A stretch of DNA of 64,000 nucleotides from Sporomusa malonica (GTDB taxonomy: Bacteria > Bacillota > Negativicutes > Sporomusales > Sporomusaceae), in the NCBI RefSeq assembly GCF_900176355.1, contig NZ_FWXI01000002.1, forward strand, positions 217,073 through 281,072, read 5' to 3'. Both the position numbers and the translations under genes were made by a program. The notes under the pieces were generated by a model that saw only the letters and a list, made by a program, of their open reading frames with translations, made no database searches and was not told the origin of the DNA. Of the stretch, positions 53,028-61,710 are shown one piece after another (positions within the stretch are counted from its first letter, which is position 1; each line of letters starts with the position of its first letter).

Positions 53028-54716
53028 ATGGCTGAAGACCTCCGGATACTCTTAATAGATGACGATGAAGTTGACCGGATTATGGTCAGGCGAGCGCTTA
53101 AAGCTGCACATGCTGAGATTTTTGTTGACGAAACAGACAATGGCTGTGAGGGACTCTGCAAGGCACTGTCAAGTGATTATGCCTGCATTTTTCTTGATCA
53201 CTGCTTGCCGGGCGACAGTGGATTAGCCGTGCTGTCGGCTATCCGTACGGCAGGGGTTAAAACGCCTGTTATTATTCTAACAGGCCAGGGAGACGAACAA
53301 CTGGCTGTTGACTCAATGAAAGCTGGTGCCACCGATTATCTGGTAAAAGGTAAATTAACGCCAGAAATCCTATCTCAGGGTTTGCGGGCAGCCATCCGGT
53401 TAGGTCGTGCCGAAGCAATGATTGAGTATTTGTCCTATTATGATGCGGCAACTGGTTTACCTAACAGGCTGCTATTGATTGACCGTCTTGTTATGGCACT
53501 GTCGGCAGCCGAGCAGGGCAGCCGTATGTTGGCGCTGCTATTTGTTGGCGTTGACCGCTTTAAAATGGTAAATGACACATTAGGCCATAGCTTGGGAGAT
53601 AAGCTTATCCGTGTTGTTGCTGAAAGGCTAACTAAGTGTGTAGGCGAACAAACTGTGGTTACGCGGGTTGGCGGCGATGTTTTTGGCATTCTGCTGCCTG
53701 GTTTAGCTGGTTCCAAAACAGCTGCCAGTATTGCCGAAAGCATGATTGAGGAAATTCGTCAGCCTGTTGATTTAGATGGCTATAGCTGGCACCCTGCAGC
53801 CAGTGTAGGTATTGCTGTCTATCCCGATGATGGACAGGATGCCGATATGCTGCTGAAAAATGCCGAGTCTGCCATGTACCGGTCAAAGGAACAGGGGGGC
53901 GCCAGTTATCAGTTTTACACAAAAAGCATGAACGCGAACGTGCTTGAACGCATGATGCTGGAAAGCAGCCTGCGGCAGGCGCTTAGCCATAATGAGCTGG
54001 TAGTGTATTATCAGCCGCTCATTGATGGTACTGTTGGCTGCACAGCCGGGATCGAGGCGCTTGTACGCTGGCAGCACCCTAAGCGCGGTCTGGTGCCGCC
54101 ACTAGATTTCATTCCTCTGGCCGAGGAAACCGGTCTGATTGTGCCGATTGGGGAGTGGGTGCTGAGGACGGCATGCGCCCAGAATAAAGCGTGGCAGGAT
54201 GCCGGCTATCCGCCTGTAGTGGTGTCTGTGAATCTGTCCGGCCGTCAATTTCGCCAGCCGAATTTTACTGGTATGGTTAGTCAAGTGCTCATAGATACTG
54301 GATTGGCTCCTGAGTATTTAGAACTGGAAATAACCGAGACCATTGCTCTGGAGGATGTTGATTACACCATTGCTATTCTCAAAGAGCTGGGGGCAATGGG
54401 GATCAAGATCGCTATCGATGATTTTGGTACAGGGTATTCGTCGCTGAGTTATTTGAAACGTTTTCCTATTACCACACTCAAAATAGACAGGATCTTTGTT
54501 AAGGATGCTACCCAAGATGCCCAGGATGCAGCAATTGTATCAGCCATTATCATTTTAGCGCATAACCTTAATCTGAAAGTTATTGCAGAAGGTGTAGAAA
54601 CAGCTGAACAACGGCTGTTTTTACGGGAAAGGCACTGTAATATGATGCAGGGTTTTTTATTCAGTCGTCCGTTGCCAGCGGCCCAGGTAGAAAATATGCT
54701 TGATCGCCGTTGGTGA
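53028..54716 (+). CDS. Receiver-GGDEF-EAL cyclic-di-GMP phosphodiesterase
   Basis: A 562-aa signalling protein. Receiver domain 1-125 (acid pocket IDDDEVD, acceptor Asp57 in IFLDHCLPG, Lys in DYLVKGK). GGDEF-like domain about 135-300, whose active-site loop reads GGDVF (about 215-219), so cyclase activity is doubtful. EAL domain about 315-560 with EALVRW, ELEITETI, DDFGTGYSSL and the Lys in TLKIDRIFV intact, indicating c-di-GMP hydrolysis. ATG 53028 lies 9 bases after GGGGAG; ATG 53019 is in frame but too close. Confidence 0.92.
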   Translation: MAEDLRILLIDDDEVDRIMVRRALKAAHAEIFVDETDNGCEGLCKALSSDYACIFLDHCLPGDSGLAVLSAIRTAGVKTPVIILTGQGDEQLAVDSMKAGATDYLVKGKLTPEILSQGLRAAIRLGRAEAMIEYLSYYDAATGLPNRLLLIDRLVMALSAAEQGSRMLALLFVGVDRFKMVNDTLGHSLGDKLIRVVAERLTKCVGEQTVVTRVGGDVFGILLPGLAGSKTAASIAESMIEEIRQPVDLDGYSWHPAASVGIAVYPDDGQDADMLLKNAESAMYRSKEQGGASYQFYTKSMNANVLERMMLESSLRQALSHNELVVYYQPLIDGTVGCTAGIEALVRWQHPKRGLVPPLDFIPLAEETGLIVPIGEWVLRTACAQNKAWQDAGYPPVVVSVNLSGRQFRQPNFTGMVSQVLIDTGLAPEYLELEITETIALEDVDYTIAILKELGAMGIKIAIDDFGTGYSSLSYLKRFPITTLKIDRIFVKDATQDAQDAAIVSAIIILAHNLNLKVIAEGVETAEQRLFLRERHCNMMQGFLFSRPLPAAQVENMLDRRW

Positions 54717-54832
54717 ACTTATATGGCGGTCTGCTTTATCCGATAATAGTACAAATAGATTAAAATAATGACATTAATTTCTAAAGTGTATCTTGTCAAG
54801 TGACAGACAACCTGGTAATATAAATAATAAAC

Positions 54833-54913
54833 ACATATACGTATAGCAAAGACGCTTTTTGTATAGCAGCAGCAATGCTCGCTTAAAAGCGTCTTTTTTA
54901 TATACGTATATGT
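54833..54913. repeat. Terminator nested in a 13-bp perfect inverted repeat
   Basis: ACATATACGTATA (54833-54845) and its exact complement TATACGTATATGT (54901-54913) flank the terminator hairpin. Each arm is itself nearly palindromic (ATATACGTATAT). It may be two operator half-sites or an extended hairpin. Confidence 0.6.
54848..54899 (+). terminator. Rho-independent terminator
   Basis: AAAGACGCTTTT (54848-54859) pairs with AAAAGCGTCTTT (54885-54896), followed by TTT. Lies between the EAL gene and the chemoreceptor. Confidence 0.75.
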
Positions 54914-54935
54914 CAGGCTGGGGGGGAGATGTCAC

Positions 54936-56672
54936 ATGATGCTTAGAAAATTGCGAATAGGTACTAAAATCAGCCTAGGGTTTGCTATCATGCTTGGCTT
55001 GATTATTATGTTGGGGGGCATAGCTTACGTGTCCCTGAACTCACTCAGTAAAACCCTGGCCTCAATTGATGCTGCCAATAAGCGGTTACAGCTGGCTATG
55101 CAAATCGAGGGAAGCTTTGTTACCGGAGTTGCTGCTACCCGTGGTTTCATTGCTTACGGGGACGAGAAATTTGCCAAGCAGCAGGAGCAGTCCATGAGTA
55201 ATACTGTAGTGCTGGAACACCAGCTTATCGATGTTGTGGACGAAAACTCCCGTCCAGATGTGCAGAAGCTTATTCAGTTGACAAGTAAACATGCTGATGG
55301 TATTGTCAACGATTTAGCACCAGTGGTTCGTGCCTATCATAAGCAGCTGGCTGCGGGAAATGCCGTAGAGGCGCAACTGTTGAAGACCGAAGCTTATGCC
55401 ATTGCCGGCCGGATTATGCCTTATTCTGAGCAGATTGCCGGTATCTTGACAAAAGTGGTCCAAGATAATAAAGACATTGTTGATGAGCATGTAAACGGCT
55501 CTTATATAGGTATGGACAGAAGTTTGGGCATCACTGCCCTGGTTGCTCTGTTTGCCATCATTGCTGGTGCTGGGTTAAGCGTACTGCTCACCCGTATGGT
55601 TTGCCGGCCAATTGAAAATATGCTGACAGTTGCGAATAGTTTAGCCGAAGGTGATTTGAGCATTCCCGTCAAACGGGTAGATGATGGTGATGAATTAAGT
55701 AAGCTGGCGGCGGCGCTTAACACAATGCAGCATCGTTTTAAAACAGCCATTCGGGAAATCCTGGGCTCTGCCAGCCAGGTGGCTGCGGCATCAGATACCT
55801 TGGCTGCTGTTGTGGAAAATTCGGCTCGTGCCGCCAGTCAAGTGGATGAGTCAGTTGCACATGTCGCCTCAGACGCAGAGATTCAATTATCGGCGGCTAA
55901 TGATGCGCTGGCTGTTGCCGGACAAATGGCAGCCGGGATTCAGCAGATAGCCGCCAACGCCGGTGCGGTGGTGGCCGCATCGCAGAATACAGCTTCTGCT
56001 GCTGAGTCTGGTAGTCAGGCAGTTGGCAAGGCTGTTACCCAAATGGAAAATATTGAAGCAACTGTAAACAGTTTGGCCGACGTAATAACCAATTTAAGCG
56101 GGCACTCTAATCAGATTGGTGAAATCGTCAACGCTATTTCCGGGATTGCCAGCCAAACCAATCTATTAGCGCTGAATGCCGCTATTGAAGCAGCCCGGGC
56201 TGGGGAGCAGGGACGGGGTTTTGCCGTTGTTGCTGAGGAAGTGCGCAGACTTGCCGAACAAGCCAGCCAGTCTGCAAAGCAGATTGCTGGGCTGATCGGC
56301 GAGATACAGGCAGAGACTAGTTTGGCAGTTAAGGCTATGGAATCGGGAACACGGGAAGTAAAGCTGGGAGCCGAGGTGGTAAGCACGGCCGGCGGCGTTT
56401 TTGCTGAAATTAGCACCCATATTGATAAGATGTCGGCAGAGGTACGTGAAATATCAGCTGCTATATCGGAGATGGCAGGCGGCAGCCAGCGGATTGTGAC
56501 TGCGGTAGAGTCGTTCTCAGCCAGTAGTAAAGATATTGCCGGCCAGACGCAGACTGTAGCCTCAGCCAGCCAGGAACAGGCAGCCTCCATGCAGGAAATC
56601 GCGGCATCTGGCCAAGGTCTCCAGCAGATGTCACAAGAACTGCATACCTCTGTAAGTAAGTTTAAGCTATAG
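54936..56672 (+). CDS. Methyl-accepting chemotaxis protein
   Basis: A 578-aa chemoreceptor. Helix 1 ([21 protein letters not shown]), an extracytoplasmic helical sensor (about 35-190), helix 2 ([22 protein letters not shown]), a HAMP domain (about 215-265), then a long signalling coiled coil with the tip [20 protein letters not shown]. Ala/Gln/Glu-rich methylation helices flank the tip. No response regulator or CheW fusion. ATG 54936 lies 9 bases after GGGGGGAG. The ligand is unknown; 4-helix-bundle sensors often bind small metabolites. Confidence 0.94.
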   Translation: MMLRKLRIGTKISLGFAIMLGLIIMLGGIAYVSLNSLSKTLASIDAANKRLQLAMQIEGSFVTGVAATRGFIAYGDEKFAKQQEQSMSNTVVLEHQLIDVVDENSRPDVQKLIQLTSKHADGIVNDLAPVVRAYHKQLAAGNAVEAQLLKTEAYAIAGRIMPYSEQIAGILTKVVQDNKDIVDEHVNGSYIGMDRSLGITALVALFAIIAGAGLSVLLTRMVCRPIENMLTVANSLAEGDLSIPVKRVDDGDELSKLAAALNTMQHRFKTAIREILGSASQVAAASDTLAAVVENSARAASQVDESVAHVASDAEIQLSAANDALAVAGQMAAGIQQIAANAGAVVAASQNTASAAESGSQAVGKAVTQMENIEATVNSLADVITNLSGHSNQIGEIVNAISGIASQTNLLALNAAIEAARAGEQGRGFAVVAEEVRRLAEQASQSAKQIAGLIGEIQAETSLAVKAMESGTREVKLGAEVVSTAGGVFAEISTHIDKMSAEVREISAAISEMAGGSQRIVTAVESFSASSKDIAGQTQTVASASQEQAASMQEIAASGQGLQQMSQELHTSVSKFKL

Positions 56673-56744
56673 GTGCCGTTTAACTTTGGTTCTACATATA
56701 ATGTATTAGTACAAAATTATGTTAAACCAAAGGGCGGTGACTCT

Positions 56745-57359
56745 ATGCTACGGAGAATCACAGACTTTTTTCTTCATGAATGGAAGTTTTTCATAATGCT
56801 GTCAGTATTGGTGGTTGCTCTAGGCGTTGCCTATTATGAATATCGTCAATACATAAAAATAACGCATATCCAACCTATCGCAGCAGTCCCCAATATTACG
56901 GTAAATACTAACGGTCAACCCTCCAAATCTGGTGAGACACAGGTGGTCTATGTCAAAGGCGAGAATACACACACTAAAGAAATTGTGTATATTCCCAAAG
57001 AAACAATTGAGACAAAGCAGCCTGACGGGACGATAAAAAAAGAACAAGAAAAGACAGATGTGGAAATAGAACGGAAGCAGGGACTTATCTTCGTCAAAGT
57101 AAATGGCAAAGAATTTGCTGTCCCAGCTGAAGTAAAGGAAGAAAGCAAGTTTGAAAACGGCAAGCTGATGGTTACCGAACAAAGCGAAATGCGCATTAAT
57201 ATTACTGCCCCAAAACCGGCGCTTAACCTGGGCGTGGGCTGGAGTAAAGACGGTCCGGCTGTCCAGATGAACGGCCCATTTTTCAAAAATGTGTCATGGT
57301 GGGTATACGGCGACAAAAAAAAGGCAGCCGGCGGCATCCAGTTCCCGATCTCTAAATGA
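56745..57359 (+). CDS. Membrane-anchored protein of unknown function
   Basis: A 204-aa protein. One N-terminal membrane helix (FFIMLSVLVVALGVAYYEY, about 14-32) places the rest outside the cytoplasm. The middle (about 60-125) is highly charged, Lys/Glu/Thr-rich (ETKQPDGTIKKEQEKTDVEI). The C-terminal 55 residues are Gly/aromatic-rich with alternating pattern (LNLGVGWSKDG, NVSWWVYGDKK), as in beta structures. ATG 56745 follows AAAGGGCGGTGACTCT; the upstream frame from 56673 has no ribosome binding site. Not recognised. Its last codons form one arm of the terminator. Confidence 0.72.
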   Translation: MLRRITDFFLHEWKFFIMLSVLVVALGVAYYEYRQYIKITHIQPIAAVPNITVNTNGQPSKSGETQVVYVKGENTHTKEIVYIPKETIETKQPDGTIKKEQEKTDVEIERKQGLIFVKVNGKEFAVPAEVKEESKFENGKLMVTEQSEMRINITAPKPALNLGVGWSKDGPAVQMNGPFFKNVSWWVYGDKKKAAGGIQFPISK

Positions 57360-57382
57360 CGGGAACTGTTTTTGCTTTTTTT
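57339..57382 (+). terminator. Terminator overlapping the end of a coding region
   Basis: A perfect 9-bp stem CAGTTCCCG / CGGGAACTG (57339-57347, 57360-57368) with a 12-base loop, then TTTTTGCTTTTTTT. The 5' arm lies within the last codons of the preceding gene. Confidence 0.88.
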
Positions 57383-57400
57383 CCCATACTACCCTATAAT
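57372..57400 (+). promoter_or_regulatory. Promoter of the rapZ operon
   Basis: TTGCTT (57372-57377), 17-base spacer, consensus TATAAT (57395-57400). The -35 lies inside the U-tract of the preceding terminator. About 125 bases of leader follow, including a REP-like unit. Confidence 0.65.
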
Positions 57401-57441
57401 TAAGTTATAATAAGCAATATATATATATAGTCTGTGCGATT

Positions 57442-57471
57442 GTCATTGCGAGCAGCGCGAAGCAATCTCGC
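57442..57471 (-). repeat. REP-like dispersed repeat, copy C
   Basis: The reverse complement reads GCGAGATTGCTTCGCG...CTCGCAATGAC, matching copy B at 24282 in all but a few middle bases. It lies in the leader of rapZ. Confidence 0.78.
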
Positions 57472-57528
57472 TTTTGACTGTAACAGGCTATTAGTAAGAT
57501 AAGGCTAGGAAAAGTTGAGGTGTTCACA

Positions 57529-58410
57529 ATGACGATAGATAACTTTCGCCTGGTAATTATTACCGGTATGTCAGGCGCCGGTAAGTCACAGGTTATACGG
57601 GCCATGGAGGACTTGGGATACTTTTGTGTTGATAACCTGCCGCCGATGTTAATCCCTAAATTTGCTGAGTTATGCGCCCAGTCTGGGGGTAAGGTTTCCA
57701 AAATTGCGCTTGTTGTTGATATTCGCGGTGGTGAGTTCTTTGACACACTGCTGCAGGTGCTTGAAGGTATGGAAAAGCAGGGGCTCTTATATGAAATACT
57801 GTTTCTGGAAGCCTCTGATTCCACCATTATCCGCCGTTACAAGGAGACCCGCCGCCGCCATCCCATGGCACCGCATGGTCGTATCAGCGAAGGCATTAGC
57901 CGGGAGCGTGACCGTTTGGAGCAAATCAGGGGACGGGCTAACCATATTATCGACACATCCGGCTTGGCAACCGCCGAGCTTAAAGGCAAGATAACGGCAC
58001 TATTTGCTGAAGAGCGTGAACATGAGCGAATGACGGTGACAGTTGTGTCCTTTGGTTTTAAATATGGCATGCCGCTCGATGCTGATATGGTGATGGATGT
58101 CCGCTTTCTCCCTAACCCTTTTTATGTTGAATCACTGCGGCGTAAAAGCGGCCAAGAGGCTTTGGTCGGTGAGTACATCTGGAAGTGGCCGGTAACCCAG
58201 CAGTTTATGGAAAAGCTGTCAGGGCTGGTTGATTTCCTTGTTCCGCACTATGTTAAAGAAGGTAAAAGCCAGCTGATCATTGCAATTGGCTGTACTGGTG
58301 GTCTTCACCGCTCAGTATTTGTCGCCGAGAAGATCTTTGAGTATCTCAAAGGCAAGGGCTTCAAGGTCAACGTTGAACATCGGGATATAAAACATAACGT
58401 AATCGAATAA
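57529..58410 (+). CDS. rapZ: RNase adapter / nucleotide-binding protein RapZ (YvcJ)
   Basis: A 293-aa RapZ/YvcJ. Walker A is GMSGAGKS (about 13-20), ETRRRHPM and the Walker B-like VDIRGGEFF are family features. The C-terminal domain has SFGFKYGMPLDADMVMDVRFLPNP and IAIGCTGGLHRSVFVAE. In E. coli it senses GlcN6P and steers RNase E; in Bacillus it affects competence. ATG 57529 lies 6 bases after GAGGTG. First gene of rapZ-yvcK-whiA, although a 124-bp palindrome separates it from yvcK. Confidence 0.95.
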   Translation: MTIDNFRLVIITGMSGAGKSQVIRAMEDLGYFCVDNLPPMLIPKFAELCAQSGGKVSKIALVVDIRGGEFFDTLLQVLEGMEKQGLLYEILFLEASDSTIIRRYKETRRRHPMAPHGRISEGISRERDRLEQIRGRANHIIDTSGLATAELKGKITALFAEEREHERMTVTVVSFGFKYGMPLDADMVMDVRFLPNPFYVESLRRKSGQEALVGEYIWKWPVTQQFMEKLSGLVDFLVPHYVKEGKSQLIIAIGCTGGLHRSVFVAEKIFEYLKGKGFKVNVEHRDIKHNVIE

Positions 58411-58415
58411 TGAGG

Positions 58416-58539
58416 GCGGCAGGTTCTAAACGCCCATCTGCGTTGTTGCTCTTGCGGGCGTTCCCTCCGACGTACTTCCCAGTACGACTCCGGTCACGTC
58501 CTCATCGCGCCTAGCATCTGGACATTTATAACCAGCCGC
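58416..58539 (+). repeat. 124-bp palindromic element, copy 2
   Basis: Arms 58416-58436 and 58519-58539 pair at 17 of 21 positions. The core (CATCTGCGTTGTTGC, ACGTACTTCCCAGTACGACT, GTCACGTCCTC, CGCGCCTAGCA) nearly equals copy 1, while the outer arm (GCGGC.GGTT) differs from copy 1 (GAAACTGGCT). It begins 5 bases after the rapZ stop. Confidence 0.88.
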
Positions 58540-58575
58540 AAGCTATTTCGAGATTGAATAGATGCGGGTGATTAA

Positions 58576-59931
58576 ATGCATTTTTTAAAGTGGCTCTACC
58601 CTGGTATGAAGTTCAAACGCTGGCTGCTGCTGTTTTCGGCAGGCGTTATTTTAGTCAGCATGGGCCTGGCCATTGTTTTTAACTATAAATATATAGGTGT
58701 AGTGGAAGAGGCTATCTTCCGGCTGTTTTATCTGACGACAGGTAATTATTATTATGCTGTCACGACAGTTGCTGGGATTGCTGTTATTGTTCTAGGTATG
58801 AGCATTATGCTGGCTGCTACGCGGCAGATCATTAAGTCGGTCATCAGCGTACTGGTGCCAGAAGGCTCTGATAAACTTGTCGAGATTATTTTTGAAAAGC
58901 GCAAACTAAATCGCGGACCGGCCATCGCCGTTATCGGTGGCGGCACGGGCTTGTCGGTACTGCTCAGAGGGATCAAAAGCATTACCAGTAATATAACAGC
59001 TATTGTTACTGTGGCAGATGATGGCGGGTCATCTGGGCGGCTCCGTGAGGATCTTGGCATTATTCCACCTGGGGACCTACGCAATTGTCTGGTGGCGCTG
59101 GCTGATACCGAGCCGCTTATGGAAAAGCTGTTTCAGCACCGTTTTGGCGGCAGCGGCGAGTTGGCAGGACATAGCTTCGGCAACCTGTTTATTGCCGCAA
59201 TGACCGAGATTGTTGGCGATGTAGAACTGGCACTCAAAGAGTCTAGTAAGGTACTGGCTGTGCGGGGGCAGGTGCTGCCCTCCTCCACCGAGCGGGTACT
59301 GCTGGTGGCTGAAATGACAGATGGCACCCAAGTACAAGGCGAATCCCAGATTCCACTCTCAGGTAAGAAGATTAAGCAGGTATATATCAAGCCCGAAAAT
59401 GCTATGCCTGTCAAGGGGGCGATTGAGGCCATCCGTGACGCTGACGCCTGCATTTTAGGGCCAGGAAGTTTATATACCAGTGTAATTCCTAATTTATTAG
59501 TAAAAGATGTTGCCGAGACGCTGCGCGAAAGTGATGCTGTTAAAATCTATATTTGTAATGTGATGACCCAACCTGGTGAAACAGACGGCTACAGTGCTGC
59601 TGACCACATTAAAGCCATTATTGATCATGCCGGTCCAGGGTGTATTGACATGGCTGTTGTCAATGTCCAGGAAGTATTGCCCGAACTTCGGGAGACTTAT
59701 GCGCAGCAGGGTGCATATCCGGTTGTACCTGATATTGATGCCATTGAAGCACTCGGGGTCAAGGTAATTAAGGCCAACCTGATCAGTGAAACCAACCTGG
59801 TGCGCCATGACCCAGGGCGGCTTTCGCGGACAATTATGTCAATGGTTTATGACCTTAAAATTAACTCTGACCGAATGCGGCTGTTAGATTATTATATTAT
59901 GGCCGAGAGCATCAAAAAATTAAAAGACTAA
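58576..59931 (+). CDS. yvcK: Gluconeogenesis factor YvcK (CofD-like)
   Basis: A 451-aa protein. Two N-terminal membrane helices (WLLLFSAGVILVSMGLAIVF; AVTTVAGIAVIVLGMSIML), then the YvcK/CofD domain from about 118: VIGGGTGLSVLLRGIK, TVADDGGSSGRLREDLGIIPPGDLRNC and LGPGSLYTSVIPNLL. Family members bind UDP-sugars and affect cell-wall growth on gluconeogenic carbon. The membrane anchor is absent from Bacillus YvcK but common in other Firmicutes. ATG 58576 follows GCGGGTGAT. Confidence 0.94.
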   Translation: MHFLKWLYPGMKFKRWLLLFSAGVILVSMGLAIVFNYKYIGVVEEAIFRLFYLTTGNYYYAVTTVAGIAVIVLGMSIMLAATRQIIKSVISVLVPEGSDKLVEIIFEKRKLNRGPAIAVIGGGTGLSVLLRGIKSITSNITAIVTVADDGGSSGRLREDLGIIPPGDLRNCLVALADTEPLMEKLFQHRFGGSGELAGHSFGNLFIAAMTEIVGDVELALKESSKVLAVRGQVLPSSTERVLLVAEMTDGTQVQGESQIPLSGKKIKQVYIKPENAMPVKGAIEAIRDADACILGPGSLYTSVIPNLLVKDVAETLRESDAVKIYICNVMTQPGETDGYSAADHIKAIIDHAGPGCIDMAVVNVQEVLPELRETYAQQGAYPVVPDIDAIEALGVKVIKANLISETNLVRHDPGRLSRTIMSMVYDLKINSDRMRLLDYYIMAESIKKLKD

Positions 59932-59948
59932 TCAAAGGACTGACGCCC

Positions 59949-60914
59949 TTGTCGTTTTCAGCTGAAGTAAAAAATGAGCTAGCTCGTATAATTGGCGAGC
60001 AAAACTGCTGCTGTGCCGCTGAACTGGCGGCGCTAATCCGGATGGGTGGAGCTATGTCAATTGGTGGTAATGCCAACCTTGGCATTAACTTTAGCAGTGA
60101 GAATGCTGCTGTCACCCGCAAAGTACTAGGTCTCATCAAACGCTACTCCAATGTAAAAACCGAAGTGGTGGTTACCAGGGGCCGGCGTCTGAAAAAAAAT
60201 AATACATATCATGTACGGGTCGTGCCCTCGCCAGGGGTTAACGAATTATTGGCCTCACTCGGGATCATGCGTTTCGATGGTCTTAATGTCCTGTCTGACA
60301 GTGCCATTCTCCGGAAAATATGCTGTCGCCGCTCGTATCTCAGAGGCGCGTTTTTGGGCGGTGGCTCAGTCAATCGTCCGGAAGGCTCCTACCACCTGGA
60401 ATTGGTTACAGGCAATGCTGATCTGGCTAAATCGCTAGTCAAAATCATGAAGTCGCTTAGCCTGCCAGGCCGTTTGACTGACCGGAAAGATGACTATATT
60501 GTCTACCTAAAAGACGGTAACGCTATTACGGCTTTTCTCCAAATCATTGGCGCTCACAATGCTCTGTTGATGTTTGAGAATGTGCGGGTGGTCAAAGACA
60601 TGCGCAATCAGGTTAACCGCCTTGTTAACTGCGAAACCGCAAACCTGCAGAAAACGGTTAACGCAGCCGTTCGCCAAGTCGAAAGCATTAAGGTTATTGC
60701 CCAGAATATGGGGCTTGACAAGCTGTCGCCGCCTCTTAGAGAAGTGGCTGAGGCACGGCTTGCATATCCGGAGGCTACCTTGTCCGAGTTGGTGGAGGCC
60801 CTGGAAGGGCGGGTGGGTAAATCAGGAATTAACCACCGCCTGCGCAAGCTGGGAGAAATTGCGGAGTCGCTGGGGAGCTGTCTGACCCCAGATGAGCCTA
60901 ATAAAAATGATTAG
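59949..60914 (+). CDS. whiA: Sporulation/division regulator WhiA
   Basis: A 321-aa WhiA. The N-terminal LAGLIDADG-like homing-endonuclease fold (SFSAEVKNELARI, AALIRMGGAMSIGG, YLRGAFLGGGSVNRPEGSYHLE) lacks nuclease function in known members. The C-terminal helix-turn-helix (EARLAYPEATLSELVEALEGRVGKSGINHRLRKL in part) binds DNA. TTG 59949 follows AAAGGACTGACG. It lies 17 bases after yvcK, the usual pairing, and overlaps the deacetylase gene. Confidence 0.95.
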   Translation: MSFSAEVKNELARIIGEQNCCCAAELAALIRMGGAMSIGGNANLGINFSSENAAVTRKVLGLIKRYSNVKTEVVVTRGRRLKKNNTYHVRVVPSPGVNELLASLGIMRFDGLNVLSDSAILRKICCRRSYLRGAFLGGGSVNRPEGSYHLELVTGNADLAKSLVKIMKSLSLPGRLTDRKDDYIVYLKDGNAITAFLQIIGAHNALLMFENVRVVKDMRNQVNRLVNCETANLQKTVNAAVRQVESIKVIAQNMGLDKLSPPLREVAEARLAYPEATLSELVEALEGRVGKSGINHRLRKLGEIAESLGSCLTPDEPNKND

Positions 60915-61668
60915 GATAATCAAGGCGGCTGCTGCGCTGATGCTATTATTTGTTTTCTGGCTGTTAGCGCCAGGCGCCGGCGTTCCCCTATTAGCCTACC
61001 ACCAAGTCAGCAGTGTGCCTGAAGTATATAGCATTGATCCAGATCAATTTGAAGAACATATGCGGTACCTTTCTAGTCATGGTTATACGGCTATCTCGCT
61101 GGCTGAACTGTTTGCTTCCAAAAACGGCGTTCAGCCGCTGCCACCTAACCCGGTCATTATTACTTTTGATGACGGATATGCTGACAATTGCCTTACAGCC
61201 TTGCCGATTATGGAGAAATACGGCATGAAAGCTACTGTGTTTGTCATTGCCGGCCAAGTTGGTCAGCCTGAATATTTGACCTGGGATCAGATTAGATTCA
61301 TGCAGGCGAAAGGAATAGAGATCGGGTCCCATACCTATAGCCATATTGCGTTAAGCGATCTTGATCAGCCTAAGCTTATGGATGAACTAACACGGTCCAA
61401 ACAGGTAATTGAAACTAATCTGGGCAAGCCAGTCGATTTTTTAGCCTACCCCTTTGGTCAATACAACGCAAATACTATTACCGGTGTAAAACAGGCAGGT
61501 TATGTCGGAGCCTGTACTGGGCTGCCAGGATTGGGAACAACCAAGGACGATGCCTATCAGCTTAAACGGGTTAATATTCCCAGACCAAAGTACGGTCTAT
61601 GGGAGTTCCGCCTTAGACTTTTACGGGCACAGATCTACGCAATGCTGTCACCGGTATTCTTTAAATAG
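60892..61668 (+). CDS. Secreted polysaccharide deacetylase (NodB domain)
   Basis: A 258-aa protein. N-terminal signal anchor (AAAALMLLFVFWLLAPGAG). NodB domain: VPLLAYHQVS, metal Asp in ITFDDGYADN, zinc His pair in GSHTYSHIALSDL, and DFLAYPFGQYN. Likely removes acetyl groups from peptidoglycan or another extracytoplasmic glycan; sporulation cortex enzymes of the PdaA/PdaB type are relatives. ATG 60892 overlaps whiA; ATG 60907 is also possible and neither has a strong ribosome binding site. Confidence 0.9.
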   Translation: MSLIKMIRIIKAAAALMLLFVFWLLAPGAGVPLLAYHQVSSVPEVYSIDPDQFEEHMRYLSSHGYTAISLAELFASKNGVQPLPPNPVIITFDDGYADNCLTALPIMEKYGMKATVFVIAGQVGQPEYLTWDQIRFMQAKGIEIGSHTYSHIALSDLDQPKLMDELTRSKQVIETNLGKPVDFLAYPFGQYNANTITGVKQAGYVGACTGLPGLGTTKDDAYQLKRVNIPRPKYGLWEFRLRLLRAQIYAMLSPVFFK

Positions 61669-61710
61669 TTAACAGCCTGTTGCGGTAAACTAAGCTGAGA
61701 CTTAGAAGCG

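Noticed and set aside
54720-54760. Sigma-28 (flagellar) promoter CCGATAA before the chemoreceptor
   Set aside because: CCGATAA is present near 54739, but no TAAA-like -35 lies at the right spacing, and a terminator separates it from the gene.
54717-54935. c-di-GMP riboswitch upstream of the chemoreceptor
   Set aside because: The conserved GEMM core and tetraloop-receptor sequences are not present; the interval is explained by a terminator and an inverted repeat.
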